Assembly: GCA_025924655.1 (NCBI GenBank)
Contig: JAICHZ010000002.1
Span: 1 to 42,097 of the forward strand
Length of the DNA stretch: 42,097 nt
Source of the DNA: Pseudonocardiaceae bacterium
GTDB lineage: Bacteria; Actinomycetota; Actinomycetes; Mycobacteriales; Pseudonocardiaceae
Direction of reading: 5' to 3'
Position 1 is the stretch's first letter. Each line of letters opens with the position of its first letter. The position numbers and the translations under genes are program-made. Of this stretch, positions 1 through 9,188 are shown in pieces. The notes under the pieces were generated by a model. It was not told the DNA's origin and did not search any database. It was given only the letters and a program-made list of their open reading frames with translations.

Positions 1-539
1 TAGCCAGGGCGAAGGGTGCGCGCGTCGTCGGCATCGCTGGAGGGCCGCAGAAGTGCCATCACGTGACCACGGATCTGGGCTTCGACGCCTGTGTCGACTA
101 CAAGGCGAGCGACTGGCGTATCCAGTTCAACGCCGCCACGCCCAACGGCGTGGACGCCGGTTTCGAGAATGTCGGCGGTGAGATCATGGACCACGTGCTC
201 ACGCGCCTCAACGTCGGCGCGCGTATCGCATTGTGCGGTATGATTTCTCAGTACAATCAGTACAACAGCGCCGACGACGCCCCGGGCTGGATACCCCAGT
301 ACCACATTGTGCAGCTCGTGGCACAGCGCGCGAGTATTCATGGCTTCCTGGTGCTTGACCACGCGGACCGTTACCGCGAAGCGATCGAATACCTTGCGGG
401 CCTTATCGCTGAGGGCACGCTCACCTACCACGAGACCATCCTCAACGGCCTCGAAAACGCTGTCGAAGCGCACAATATGCTCTACACCGGCGGCAACACT
501 GGAAAGCTGCTCCTCAAGGTGGCAGAGCCATCTCTATAG
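1..539 (+). CDS. NADP-dependent oxidoreductase, MDR family (5'-truncated by window)
   Basis: C-terminal about 178 residues of a zinc-independent medium-chain dehydrogenase/reductase of the leukotriene B4 dehydrogenase / curcumin reductase type. These enzymes reduce activated alkenals and enones with NADPH in the cytoplasm. The frame is open from base 3, starting in the Rossmann strand (AKGARVVGIAGGPQKC), followed by the typical LGFDACVDYK segment, the NVGGEIMDHVLTRLNVGARIAL core (read in two pieces) and a C-terminal GNTGKLLLKV ending. An internal GTG at 63 is not the real start because the family sequence continues upstream of it. The N-terminal catalytic half lies outside the window. Physiological substrate unknown; family assignment is firm. 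Confidence 0.85.
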   Translation, partial: ARAKGARVVGIAGGPQKCHHVTTDLGFDACVDYKASDWRIQFNAATPNGVDAGFENVGGEIMDHVLTRLNVGARIALCGMISQYNQYNSADDAPGWIPQYHIVQLVAQRASIHGFLVLDHADRYREAIEYLAGLIAEGTLTYHETILNGLENAVEAHNMLYTGGNTGKLLLKVAEPSL

Positions 540-568
540 AGACGATCACCACTGGCAGGGAGAATGCC

Positions 569-870
569 GTGACCGACATGGATGTCTACGGTGATTTCAC
601 CGAATCCGACCAGGCCGGTATCCCGGGGACCATGTACCGCTTCTTGGACCTGGTCAATGTCAGTCCCGAGTTCCAGTACCACAAACGCCAGATGTGCCCC
701 TGCTGGGGCTACAACCGGGGGATGTGGTCCTGGACGTGGGCTGCGGGGTTGGCTATGAACTCTGCCGGCTGGCCAGGAGCATCCTCAGGTGCAAATCATT
801 GGGGTGGACCGATGCCTGTTCCCTTCGTTCAGTCCGCCGCGGCCGAAGGCACGATCGCCTCCCGCTGGTC
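569..870 (+). pseudogene. Frameshifted remnant of a SAM-dependent methyltransferase
   Basis: A GTG at 569 behind a good ribosome site (CAGGGAG) opens MTDMDVYGDF, and the reading continues to about 690 in that frame. The class I methyltransferase motif I (VVLDVGCGVGYELCRLA) then appears in the next frame from 694, and the following strand (HPQVQIIGVD) in the third frame from about 780. Taken together the three pieces read as one methyltransferase N-terminus broken by two frameshifts; nothing recognisable follows, and the minus-strand phosphoesterase gene ends at 875. The intact ORF 569-1186 in a single frame is low-complexity out-of-frame translation and is not a gene. I infer a decayed gene truncated at its 3' end; two sequencing errors are the alternative, but would still leave the 3' part missing. 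Confidence 0.7.
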
Positions 871-874
871 GATA

Positions 875-2596
875 TCAGCAAGCCCGGCCTATACCTCTGA
901 TCGTGATCGGCTTTTCGATGAGGTGCGGTTCGGGCTCAGCGCCGTGTGGGGCGAACCAGGGAGCGTGTGCCGGCGCGTCCGGGCACAGTGTCCACTTCCG
1001 GCCGACCCGATCAACGGCTATCGGGTAGATGGTCAAGTCGCCGTCGGCCTCGATATGCAAACGGAGAAAATGTTTGAGGTCCTGGTGGTGTTGGGCTGCG
1101 TATCCCTCTGTTCCGTGCAGGCCAAAGCAGTTAGCGACCCAAAGATAGCCCGACATTCCTACCATCCCTCCAATCCCACCCACTAGGAAGATCAGGCCGA
1201 AGAAGGCGACCAACGACCATGTCCCTCGAAGACCGAAGGCAGACGACAGCCACGAGGAGGCGATCATAAATCCGGCCGCACTCGCCAGTTGCAGGGCCGT
1301 ATGGACGGTCCCCACGAGGAACCGACGCAGACCACGGGCGTCGTGGGCGAATCGCACCATTCCCGCCAGGGCCACGATCACCAACGGGATGAGAAGGAAG
1401 AGCGTCGGACTCTCCCACACAGCGTTGAGCAAGTCGCCCAGCCCGAGCGCGACGTGGCGGTCTTGGAGATGAAGTCCCAGCATGAAAGCCAACAGCACTT
1501 GCACGGCGCCGAACACCCCCGCAAGGGGAAGGTTGTACGGAGCGAGTAACCAGATCCGCTTCCGCAGCCGTTTCGATTCCTCCGGCGACGGATAGGTGCG
1601 GGCCTTGCGGTAGGGGACGGGTCCCTCCGCACCAGGAAGGTCCATGCGCTCGGGAAGGTTGTGGGTGGGGTGTAAGAAGGCGCCGCCGCCACCGGAGGCG
1701 ATGTGTTGGCGAGAGCCATCTTCCTGTTCGTAGCGAGCGTAGTAGTGCTTTCCGCTCTTGATATACAGCACCAGCCGGGCACCGCAGGGCGTGATGATCT
1801 CGCGCTCGAGGAACTCCACATCCCGGTCGGAATGGATCTCGGTGTCCTTTCTGCCGCTGTCGACTTCCTTGGCAGTGCATAGAATAATCCGGTCACCGGG
1901 CTCCACATGGTCGAGGGCGACACCGGCGAAGTACCGCAATTGGGCTTCGTCGATATAGGACCCGAACTGGATGTCGACGCCCCAGAGCCACCAGCGGTTT
2001 GGAAGCTTGAGCGCGAAATAGCTCCGACGCTGCACCGTTTTCCACCCGCCGATCCAGCGTTTGCGGCAGAATATGCTGGTGAAGTTGACCAGCCCGTCGT
2101 ACCAGTCGTGGCTTCCCGGAATGGCGAAGAGCTCGGGAGCTTCTCCCACGGCGCACGGCAGCGCCGCTTGATACGGACCAAGCATGCGGTTTTGATACTC
2201 CACGGCCTTGGGCACCGGGTACACCTGATCGCCGCCCATCACCAGGATGCGCCCCCGCTCGGTGGCGTAGGTCTCGCCGTCCCACTCGAGCTTGAGCCCT
2301 TCGGTGGCCAGCAGCCTGGCCACGGTATAGGTCGAATTCCACCCGTCGCCGAGGTCGGCGACGTAGTCCAGCCACAGATCGGCCTGGTCGGAGCGGTCCG
2401 GCATCTCAGCCGGTTCCAGCGCCTGCAACTCCCGGTAGTCGGCGTAGGCGCTGAAGACACCCGAGAGCAGAACCCGCACCGCCGTGTCGACGAGTTGGTG
2501 GGGATCGAGCCAGCGCACCATCGGCCTGCGCACGAACCCGAGGTCGGCAGGGTCCGAGGAGGATGGGCGAGGGGCGCCCTGTGGAGAGCTGCTCAT
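875..2596 (-). CDS. Metallophosphoesterase with C-terminal membrane segments
   Basis: Protein of 573 residues. The N-terminal half has the calcineurin-like metallophosphoesterase signatures: DLGDG near residue 82, GGDQVYP near 118, and GSHDWYDG near 162 (the GNHD position has Ser for Asn). These normally bind a dinuclear metal centre. The C-terminal part has about four hydrophobic helices (around residues 350-500), so the enzyme is probably membrane-anchored, followed by a soluble tail. The ATG at 2596 overlaps the stop of the upstream HAD gene by four bases (ATGA), so the two are translationally coupled and belong to the GH65-HAD-phosphoesterase operon. The substrate cannot be told from sequence; association with sugar-phosphate genes is suggestive only. 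Confidence 0.8.
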   Translation of the reverse strand: MSSSPQGAPRPSSSDPADLGFVRRPMVRWLDPHQLVDTAVRVLLSGVFSAYADYRELQALEPAEMPDRSDQADLWLDYVADLGDGWNSTYTVARLLATEGLKLEWDGETYATERGRILVMGGDQVYPVPKAVEYQNRMLGPYQAALPCAVGEAPELFAIPGSHDWYDGLVNFTSIFCRKRWIGGWKTVQRRSYFALKLPNRWWLWGVDIQFGSYIDEAQLRYFAGVALDHVEPGDRIILCTAKEVDSGRKDTEIHSDRDVEFLEREIITPCGARLVLYIKSGKHYYARYEQEDGSRQHIASGGGGAFLHPTHNLPERMDLPGAEGPVPYRKARTYPSPEESKRLRKRIWLLAPYNLPLAGVFGAVQVLLAFMLGLHLQDRHVALGLGDLLNAVWESPTLFLLIPLVIVALAGMVRFAHDARGLRRFLVGTVHTALQLASAAGFMIASSWLSSAFGLRGTWSLVAFFGLIFLVGGIGGMVGMSGYLWVANCFGLHGTEGYAAQHHQDLKHFLRLHIEADGDLTIYPIAVDRVGRKWTLCPDAPAHAPWFAPHGAEPEPHLIEKPITIRGIGRAC

Positions 2597-3384
2597 GACG
2601 CCCGCCGCCGGAGCTGGTGCGTGGCCAGGCCGGTGACGTCGACGTCGTCCAGCGACGTGACGACGAGATCAGCGTTCGCGGCCGCTAAAAGTTCCTCGTC
2701 GTCGGCTCGGGCCACGCCTAACGCCGCCATGCCGCCGGACTTCGCCGCCTGCACCCCGCTGGTTGCGTCCTCCACGACGAAGCAGTGCTCCGGGGCGACG
2801 CCGAGCTCGGCGGCACCGGTCAGGAAGATCTCCGGGTGTGGTTTCCCATGGGCGAAATCGCGCCCAGAGATGTCGACGTCGAAGAACTCCAACAGGCTCA
2901 GGCCGGGGCGCAGGAAGTCGTAGTGCAGATCCTGCTCGGCGGCGAAGGTGTCCAGGCGGATCTGGCGGAGGAACAGTCCAGCGTTCTTCGACGATGACGC
3001 CGCTGCCACCGGGATCCTGGCATCGCGCACAGCCAGAACGAACCGCAACGCGTCGGGATAAGCCTTGAACTCGCCCGCCTCGATGAGCTTGATGACCATA
3101 TTCTGCTTATGCGCGGCGTAGGCCTGCGCTCGCTCGGCGGAGTCGGGAACCTTGAAGTACTCCAGGGCCGCGAGCGCTCCACTCATTCGCGGCTTGCCCG
3201 ATAGCACCTGCTGGTAGACCTGCGGCGTGAAACGCTCGTCGGACCACGAAGTCTGGTTGGCGATGTCGGCCCAGTCGCTTTCCATCAGCTCGCGCAGCGA
3301 GTCCTTCCAAGCTCGTTCATGCGGGGAGTCGACCAGTACGCCGTCCACGTCGAAGATCGCTGCTTCAAAGCCTCGTGTCGGCAC
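2593..3384 (-). CDS. HAD-superfamily phosphatase, beta-phosphoglucomutase-like
   Basis: 263-residue HAD enzyme. Motif I is FDVDGVLVDS near residue 12 (nucleophile Asp and acid/base Asp); motif II lies in VAAASSSKN, and motif III/IV in GKPHPEIFL and FVVEDATSGVQAAKSGGM. The long helical cap between motifs I and II and the SPHERAWKDSL segment resemble beta-phosphoglucomutases. The start is GTG at 3384 behind GGGAAAGGGAG; it overlaps the 3' end of the GH65 gene by 20 bases. Pairing with a GH65 phosphorylase fits conversion of released beta-glucose-1-phosphate to glucose-6-phosphate. Mutase versus phosphatase activity is not settled by sequence. Confidence 0.85.
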   Translation of the reverse strand: MPTRGFEAAIFDVDGVLVDSPHERAWKDSLRELMESDWADIANQTSWSDERFTPQVYQQVLSGKPRMSGALAALEYFKVPDSAERAQAYAAHKQNMVIKLIEAGEFKAYPDALRFVLAVRDARIPVAAASSSKNAGLFLRQIRLDTFAAEQDLHYDFLRPGLSLLEFFDVDISGRDFAHGKPHPEIFLTGAAELGVAPEHCFVVEDATSGVQAAKSGGMAALGVARADDEELLAAANADLVVTSLDDVDVTGLATHQLRRRAS

Positions 3385-5848
3385 GATCGCTCCCTTTCCC
3401 GGTGTGGTCTGAGTCCTGCGGACGATCGCCCGGACGAGGGCACTGCCGGCGCAGCGGCGCCACCCACTCCTGCCCCGCGGCCAGCTCCCGGACCTCGTCG
3501 CCGATGCCGATGCGGACTGGTCGGCTGGAGCCCTCGGCGACGTTTTGCACCGTCAGCTCGTCGCCGGAGATGCTGATCCTGATTGAGGTACCACGGAACT
3601 GCATCGGGAAACTGAGCCCGTCGAGGCGGTCGGTGAGCGTCGGGTCGAAGTGCAGAACCCCGTCGCGCACGTTCGCGCCGACGTAGCCGCGCTGCAGGAG
3701 GTCCAGCGTGCCGGACATGACGCCCATGTGGATGCCCTCCTTGGTGGTACCGCCCTGCACGTCACCTATATCGCTTTCCAGCGCGACGAGGAACCGCTGC
3801 CACGAGCTCTCCGGATCCAAGGCGCCTAGCACGGCGGCGTGGGTGACCAGGCTCAGGGTCGAGCCGTGCGAGGTGCGCCGGTCGTAGTAGTCGATGGTCC
3901 GCCGCGCGAGGTCGGGGTCGTAGTCGTACCCGAGCCGTTCGAACAGCTCGCGGAGTTCGTCGCTGGAGAACAGGAAGAACAGCATCACCGTGTCGGCCTG
4001 CTTGGCCAGCTGGTACCGGTTGGGGTCGTCGCCTGCGGCCTTGAGGATGCGGTCCAGGCGTTGGATGTTGGGGTGCTCGGCGCGGTAACGCTCCCAGTCC
4101 AGCTCCTCGAGATCGGCGTAACCGTCGAACTGGCTGGGGATGCCGTCTGCGTGGAAGGGGACGAACATCTTGCGGCTCATCTCGTCCCACGTGCGCAATT
4201 CGTCGTCGGTCAGCCTGAGACGAGCCCGCAGGGCGGCGCGTCGGCTCCGCGGCAACAGATCGAGCACCCGCGGGGCCGTGGCGGCGATCCAGGCAACCAT
4301 CACGTTGGTATAGGCGTTGTTGCGCAGGCCACCTTTGTCGGCCCCGGGGTAGCGCTCGTGGAACTCGTCGGGACCCATCACCCCGTGGATCTCATACCGA
4401 TCGCGCTCAGCTGAGTAATGCGCGATGGAGGCCCAGAAACGGGCGATCTCAAGCATGAGCTCAGCACCGTAACCGCGAAGAAATGCCACGTCGTCAGTGG
4501 CCTGGTAGTACTGCCAGACGTTGTAGAAGATCGCCGCGTTGACGTGGCGCTGGTTATGGCTGTGGTCGGGGTGCCATTGCCCGGACAGCGGGTTGAGATG
4601 GACGACCTGCGTCTCCTCGGTGCCGTCGCTGCCGCTCTGCCACGGGAACATCGCGCCGGAGTAGCCGGCCTCCCGCGCCGCGGCCCGCGCCTCGGCCAGG
4701 CGGCGGTAACGGTACATCAATAACCCGCGGGTGACTTCGGGCAGCCGGAAGTTGAGGTAGGGGTAGACGTAGAGCTCGTCCCAGAACACGTGACCGCGGT
4801 AGGCCTCACCATTGAGCCCCCGAGCCGGCACTCCCGCGTCGTGCCGGGCGGTGTGCCGCGAGCACACCTGCAACACATGAGACACGTGGAAACGCAGCAG
4901 CAACTGCGCGCGAGGCTCGTGGGGAAGCTCGATGTCACCGATGTCCCACAGCTCGGCCCACGCTGCCTCGTGTTCGGTCAGGGCGGCAGCGAAATCCGGG
5001 TAGCGCGCGACGTTCTTTCCCGCCGCGACCAGGGTTTCGGCGATCGCGTTGTCGTGGGAGGTGAACAACGAGACCATCTTCTCCACCCGCACCGGGCTGC
5101 CCTGCTCGACGTCTAAGGCGAGAACCTGCTGGATGTAGTCCTCCATCTGGTACAGGCTGCGGGCGACTTCCCGCGGGGTGTCACCGTCGCCGCGGAAGAC
5201 GCGAGTGCGGGCGGCTTCAGCGATGTAGATGTTCGACTGCCGGGTCTGCACCTTCAGGGCGATGATCTCCGGGCCGAACGTGCGCGGGGACCACGGGTTG
5301 AGGTGACGGCCCTCGAGCTCGCGGTAGCGGGCAACCATGTGGTTCGTCATGCGACCATCGAGTCCGGAGATCACCTCCACGCGGCCTGACCAGTTGTCCG
5401 GAGTGAGCGTCCATTGGATTCCGGCCAAGTGGCTGTTGGCCATGCTCACGAAGCGACGGCTACGCAGGGTCGTGACGCGATCGATGCGGTCGCGGAACTG
5501 GAGCTCGCGCTCGACCACGGCGTTGCGAATGTCGTAGGAATGGCGATAGGAAAGCACCTCGACGTTGTCCAGCCGGACTGCTTCCTCGCCCTCGATCCGC
5601 AGCTTCAGCAGCAACCAGTTCGGAAGGTTCACCAAGTCCTCGTTGAGCACCGGGCGACCCCCGAGGATGGTGGTCTCCCGGTTGAAGCAGCCGTGGGCGT
5701 AGGTGCCTGGGTAATGCACCGCGCTCGCGTCCTCCCATTCAGCCGTACCCCGGGTGGCGAAGTAGCCGTTGCCGGTAGAAGTCAGGGCCTCTCGCAGACC
5801 TTCCTGCGCGGGGTCGAAGGCGTCGTAGGTGAGGATGAAGTCAGCCAT
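3365..5848 (-). CDS. GH65 family glycoside phosphorylase/hydrolase
   Basis: 827-residue family 65 protein (maltose, trehalose or kojibiose phosphorylase type) that would split an alpha-glucosyl disaccharide with phosphate to beta-glucose-1-phosphate. It has the N-terminal beta-sandwich domain and an (alpha/alpha)6 barrel. [10 protein letters not shown] near residue 488 holds the predicted general acid Glu, with NNAYTN shortly after. The loop HGSTLS near residue 661 corresponds to the phosphate-binding HGSSLS loop of the phosphorylases. The start is ATG at 5848 behind GGTGAGGGAG; the open frame extending upstream to 7039 is antisense to fbp and not coding. Followed by a beta-phosphoglucomutase-like gene, the usual partner of inverting GH65 phosphorylases. 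The disaccharide substrate is not determinable. Confidence 0.85.
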   Translation of the reverse strand: MADFILTYDAFDPAQEGLREALTSTGNGYFATRGTAEWEDASAVHYPGTYAHGCFNRETTILGGRPVLNEDLVNLPNWLLLKLRIEGEEAVRLDNVEVLSYRHSYDIRNAVVERELQFRDRIDRVTTLRSRRFVSMANSHLAGIQWTLTPDNWSGRVEVISGLDGRMTNHMVARYRELEGRHLNPWSPRTFGPEIIALKVQTRQSNIYIAEAARTRVFRGDGDTPREVARSLYQMEDYIQQVLALDVEQGSPVRVEKMVSLFTSHDNAIAETLVAAGKNVARYPDFAAALTEHEAAWAELWDIGDIELPHEPRAQLLLRFHVSHVLQVCSRHTARHDAGVPARGLNGEAYRGHVFWDELYVYPYLNFRLPEVTRGLLMYRYRRLAEARAAAREAGYSGAMFPWQSGSDGTEETQVVHLNPLSGQWHPDHSHNQRHVNAAIFYNVWQYYQATDDVAFLRGYGAELMLEIARFWASIAHYSAERDRYEIHGVMGPDEFHERYPGADKGGLRNNAYTNVMVAWIAATAPRVLDLLPRSRRAALRARLRLTDDELRTWDEMSRKMFVPFHADGIPSQFDGYADLEELDWERYRAEHPNIQRLDRILKAAGDDPNRYQLAKQADTVMLFFLFSSDELRELFERLGYDYDPDLARRTIDYYDRRTSHGSTLSLVTHAAVLGALDPESSWQRFLVALESDIGDVQGGTTKEGIHMGVMSGTLDLLQRGYVGANVRDGVLHFDPTLTDRLDGLSFPMQFRGTSIRISISGDELTVQNVAEGSSRPVRIGIGDEVRELAAGQEWVAPLRRQCPRPGDRPQDSDHTGKGSDRADTRL

Positions 5849-5935
5849 GGATCTCTCCCTCACCGTGCTCGGGCACCGCCCTCGGAGCGCGGTGAACGCC
5901 CCGTCTACTCTGTTTACACCGACCTGAAGGATGCC

Positions 5936-7006
5936 ATGCTCACCGACCGTACGACGCTCACCCAGTTCCTGATCGAGGAGGGGCGCCGCCATCCGGGCGC
6001 GACCGGGGAGCTGAACTCCCTTATTCTCGACGTTGCGCTCGCGTGCAAGGCGATCGCCAAGCGGGTTGCCTACGGTGCGCTCGGCGGTGTGCTCGGCGCA
6101 GCGGCGACGACCAATGTCCAGGGAGAGACACAGCAGAAACTCGACCTGGTCGCGAACGACCTTTTCCTGCGCGCCAACGAATGGGGCGGCTTGCTCGCCG
6201 GGATGGTGTCCGAGGAGTTGGAGGCACCGCATCCCATCCCGGAGCGCTACCCGTGCGGCAAGTACCTCCTGGCGTTCGACCCGCTCGACGGTTCGTCGAA
6301 CATCGACGTGAATCTGTCGGTCGGCAGCATTTTCTCGATTTTGCGTGCTTTGAATCCAGGCGAGCACGCCGCCGCCCAAGACTTCCTGCAGCCGGGGGCG
6401 AAGCAGGTCTGCGCTGGTTACGCGATCTACGGCCCTTCCACGATGATCGTCTTGACCGTCGGCAGGGGAGCGCACGGCTTTACGCTCGAGCCGCAGCTCG
6501 GCGAGTTCGTCCTCACCCATCCGGAGATTCGGGTCCCGGCCGCCGCGTGCGAGTTCGCAATCAACGCCTCGAACAGCCGTTTCTGGGAACCGGCGGTGAC
6601 GCGCTACGTCGACGAGTGCCTCGCCGGCAGTACGGGCCCTCGCGGCAAGGACTTCAATATGCGATGGGTCGCCTCGCTCGTCGCCGAGACGCACCGCATA
6701 CTCACCCGCGGCGGCGTGTTCCTCTATCCGCGCGATACTAAGGATCCGGCGAAGCAGGGTCGGCTGCGCTTGCTGTACGAGGCCAACCCGGTTGCCTTCA
6801 TCATCGAGCAGGCGGGCGGCTGCGCTAGCACCGGGCGCCAGCGAGTCCTCGACGTCGCGCCGGAGGAGCTGCACCAGCGCATCGCATTCATCTTCGGCGC
6901 GAGTGAAGAGGTCGAGCGCATCGAGCAGTACTACCGCGACCACAACGTAGCCGAGTACGACACGCCGCTGTTCAGCTCGCGCGGCCTGTTCCGCACCAAC
7001 GGTTGA
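5936..7006 (+). CDS. fbp: Fructose-1,6-bisphosphatase, class I
   Basis: 356-residue class I FBPase: fructose-1,6-bisphosphate to fructose-6-phosphate plus phosphate, used in gluconeogenesis and the Calvin cycle. Visible motifs: LANEW-type segment LRANEWGG, metal ligands in SEELEA, and [14 protein letters not shown] near residue 113, followed by the substrate-binding region [11 protein letters not shown] and the C-terminal GGCASTG. ATG at 5936 is chosen because a GAAGG site lies six bases upstream and family homology begins just after it ([11 protein letters not shown]). Actinobacteria usually rely on the class II GlpX enzyme, so a class I enzyme next to phosphoribulokinase points to a carbon-fixation type pair. 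Diverges from the GH65 gene across 87 bases; stop is 18 bases from the prk start. Confidence 0.93.
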   Translation: MLTDRTTLTQFLIEEGRRHPGATGELNSLILDVALACKAIAKRVAYGALGGVLGAAATTNVQGETQQKLDLVANDLFLRANEWGGLLAGMVSEELEAPHPIPERYPCGKYLLAFDPLDGSSNIDVNLSVGSIFSILRALNPGEHAAAQDFLQPGAKQVCAGYAIYGPSTMIVLTVGRGAHGFTLEPQLGEFVLTHPEIRVPAAACEFAINASNSRFWEPAVTRYVDECLAGSTGPRGKDFNMRWVASLVAETHRILTRGGVFLYPRDTKDPAKQGRLRLLYEANPVAFIIEQAGGCASTGRQRVLDVAPEELHQRIAFIFGASEEVERIEQYYRDHNVAEYDTPLFSSRGLFRTNG

Positions 7007-7024
7007 GGGAAAGGCGCGCAGGCC

Positions 7025-7906
7025 ATGTCGGTCAAACATCCGATCATTGTCATCACTGGCTCGTCAGGTGCCGGGACGACATCAGTGATGCGCACGTTCG
7101 AGCAGATCTTCCGGCGCGAGCATGTGAACGCGGCGCTCATCGAAGGCGATAGCTTCCACCGCTACGACCGCACCGAGATGAAGGCCAAGGTTGCTGAGGC
7201 GCTTGAACGCGGTGACCACGGGCTCAGCCACTTCGGGCCGGAGGCGAACCTTTTCGAAGAGCTCGAGGAGCTGTTCCGGCAGTACGGCGAGAACGGTCGC
7301 GGCCGCGTGCGCAAGTACCTACACGACGAGGAGGAGGCGGCGCCCTACAACCAACCTCCCGGTACGTTCACGCCCTGGGAGGAACTGGTCGCCGACACGG
7401 ACCTGCTGTACTACGAAGGACTACACGGAGCGGTTGCGACCGGCAAGGTAGACGTCGCCCAGCACGCGGACCTGCTGATCGGCGTCGTTCCAGTGATCAA
7501 CCTGGAGTGGATCCAGAAGCTGCATCGCGACATGTCGACTCGGGGTTACTCCACCGAGGCGGTGACCGAAACGATTCTGGGGCGCATGCCCGATTACGTG
7601 AACTATATCTGCCCGCAGTTCTCGCGCACCCATGTCAACTTCCAACGCGTGCCTATGGTCGACACGTCCAATCCGTTTATCGCCCGGACCGTGCCGACAG
7701 CGGATGAGTCGATGCTCATCATCCGCTTCGCTGATCCGCGCGGCATCGATTTCTCATACCTCCTGTCAATGCTGCACGACTCCTTCATGTCGCGCGCCAA
7801 CACCATCGTCTGCCCTGGCGGCAAGATGGACCTCGCGATGCAGCTTATCTTCACACCGATGATCTGGCGGCTGATCGAGCGGCGCAAGCAGGCGCTCGGG
7901 CCCTGA
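7025..7906 (+). CDS. prkB: Phosphoribulokinase, class I
   Basis: 293-residue ATP-dependent kinase converting ribulose-5-phosphate to ribulose-1,5-bisphosphate, the RuBisCO substrate. The P-loop GSSGAGTTSV lies at residues 12-21, followed by the class I signature IEGDSFHRYDRTEMK and the helical insert with DEEEAAPYNQPPGTF; the YYEGLHG segment near residue 132 carries the catalytic-base region. The length (about 290) is that of the octameric bacterial class I enzyme, not the longer plant/cyanobacterial class II. It is 18 bases downstream of fbp in the same direction (GAGGGAAAGG precedes it), so the two form an operon. No RuBisCO gene is in the window. It converges with the transporter gene, the stops being six bases apart. 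Confidence 0.93.
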   Translation: MSVKHPIIVITGSSGAGTTSVMRTFEQIFRREHVNAALIEGDSFHRYDRTEMKAKVAEALERGDHGLSHFGPEANLFEELEELFRQYGENGRGRVRKYLHDEEEAAPYNQPPGTFTPWEELVADTDLLYYEGLHGAVATGKVDVAQHADLLIGVVPVINLEWIQKLHRDMSTRGYSTEAVTETILGRMPDYVNYICPQFSRTHVNFQRVPMVDTSNPFIARTVPTADESMLIIRFADPRGIDFSYLLSMLHDSFMSRANTIVCPGGKMDLAMQLIFTPMIWRLIERRKQALGP

Positions 7907-7911
7907 TACGG

Positions 7912-8547
7912 CTACCTGGCCGCGGTCGAGAAGACTGGCAGCACAGTCTTCTTAAAAGTCGCGTTCGTGACGCCGGCGAAAGAGGCGTACCAGGCCAAGG
8001 CGGCGGTCAGGAGTCCGACGTAGCCGCCGATGTTCGTGATGCCTGCGGCACCCGAGTACGTACCGATGGTCAACAGGAGGAACGTCGCGAACAGGGCGAC
8101 TAACACCGAGGCCACTGCGCCGGAGACCCGCAGCGACGCCACCGCCATATAGGCTGTGAAAATTGTCCAGGCCAGCAGGAAAAGCCCGGTCGCGGACGTC
8201 GCGGCAGCGGCGGGCAGGCCCGGAGCGACGAACTTGACATAGGCGGCGAAGGACAACCAGAACGCGCCGTAAGAACTGAACGCCAGCGCGCCGAAGGTGT
8301 TCGCCTTGCGGAACTCCCACATTCCGGCCAGCAGCTGGACGAGTCCGCCGTAGAACAGGGCTAGCGGCAGCACTACCGGCTCGATGGCCTTGGCAACCAG
8401 ACCAGCATTGACGCAGCTGAGAACGAACGTGGTCATCGCGAATCCGGCGAGACCGAGTGGGCCGGGATCAGCGATGTGATCGGTCGGAGGCTCGGTTCGC
8501 ACCGCAAGCGGCTCGGACACACTTCGTCCATAGAGGGTCTCTGCCAT
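7912..8547 (-). CDS. satP: Acetate/succinate transporter, GPR1/FUN34/YaaH (SatP) family
   Basis: 211-residue membrane protein with six hydrophobic helices. The family N-terminal motif appears as DPGPLGLAGFAMTTFVLS at about residues 27-44 (NPxPLGL normally, with Asp for Asn), and GYVGLLTAALAWYASFAGV is the conserved last helix. Members move acetate or succinate with protons through the inner membrane. ATG at 8547 is preferred over GTG at 8550 because AGGAG then sits six bases upstream. Transcribed toward prkB, tail to tail. An acetate porter beside gluconeogenic fbp is compatible with growth on C2 acids, but that link is inference. Confidence 0.85.
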   Translation of the reverse strand: MAETLYGRSVSEPLAVRTEPPTDHIADPGPLGLAGFAMTTFVLSCVNAGLVAKAIEPVVLPLALFYGGLVQLLAGMWEFRKANTFGALAFSSYGAFWLSFAAYVKFVAPGLPAAAATSATGLFLLAWTIFTAYMAVASLRVSGAVASVLVALFATFLLLTIGTYSGAAGITNIGGYVGLLTAALAWYASFAGVTNATFKKTVLPVFSTAAR

Positions 8548-8804
8548 CACCTGCTCCTAACGTTTTCACCAGGACTGCTGAAGGACCTGGGCCGGAATCA
8601 ACGGTCCCACGACATGGCGCTGGCCCGCCACCGGACAGACCTCCGGTGACTAACAGCGCGGTGTCGATTACGCCATGGCACCTCGGCGGCCTGGACGGCC
8701 GAGCCCGTACCCTCACCTGTAGTCAGGTGCGGACAACCGGAGTGCATACCGCGCTGCCCGCAAATACAAAGCGCCGGCTGAGTGAGCCGGGGAGAAGGAG
8801 TGAT
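8548..8804. other. Spacer between satP and rsfS with a short palindrome
   Basis: Divergent 257-base spacer. No coding signal is recognisable. It holds a perfect hexamer palindrome CACCTG-TAGT-CAGGTG at 8714-8729, about 75 bases before rsfS, which could be an operator or part of a promoter; nothing else supports a binding protein. In most actinobacteria nadD lies directly upstream of rsfS, and no trace of nadD is visible here. Confidence 0.45.
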
Positions 8805-9188
8805 GTGGCAGCCACTGATCATGCGAGATGGCTTGCGCTGACCGCGGCGAACGCGGCGGCCGGCAAGAAGGCGCACAACATCACCCTGCTCGATGTGTCC
8901 GACCAGCTTGTAATCACGGACTGTTTCGTGATCGCTTCGGCGCCCAACGAGCGGCAGGTGCAGGCGATCGTCGATGCCGTTGAGGAGAAGATGGCGGCCG
9001 CTGGAAGTAAGCCGGTACGCCGCGAAGGCGCCCGTGAGGGGCGCTGGGTGCTGTTGGATTTCGTCGACGTTGTGGTGCACGTGCAGCATGCCGAGGAGCG
9101 GTCCTTCTACGGTCTGGAGCGGCTGTGGAAGGACTGCCCGACCATCCCGTTCGTAGCCGATGCCGCCGAGGTGGACGAATCGGTGTGA
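8805..9188 (+). CDS. rsfS: Ribosomal silencing factor RsfS
   Basis: 127-residue RsfS/Iojap protein, which binds ribosomal protein uL14 on the large subunit and blocks subunit joining during starvation. Family features are LDVSDQLVITDCFVIASA near residues 28-45, EGAREGRWVLLDFVDVVVHV in the middle and RSFYGLERLWKDCP near the end. The start is GTG at 8805, placed behind the purine-rich GGAGAAGGAG; the open frame extending upstream lacks homology. The stop TGA overlaps the GTG of the next gene (GTGA), so rsfS, the phosphatase and degV form a translationally coupled operon. Confidence 0.92.
   Translation: MAATDHARWLALTAANAAAGKKAHNITLLDVSDQLVITDCFVIASAPNERQVQAIVDAVEEKMAAAGSKPVRREGAREGRWVLLDFVDVVVHVQHAEERSFYGLERLWKDCPTIPFVADAAEVDESV

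Noticed and set aside
3365-7039. A 1224-codon minus-strand open frame
   Set aside because: Only 3365-5848 has GH65 homology; the rest is antisense to fbp and lies in a GC-rich frame shadow.
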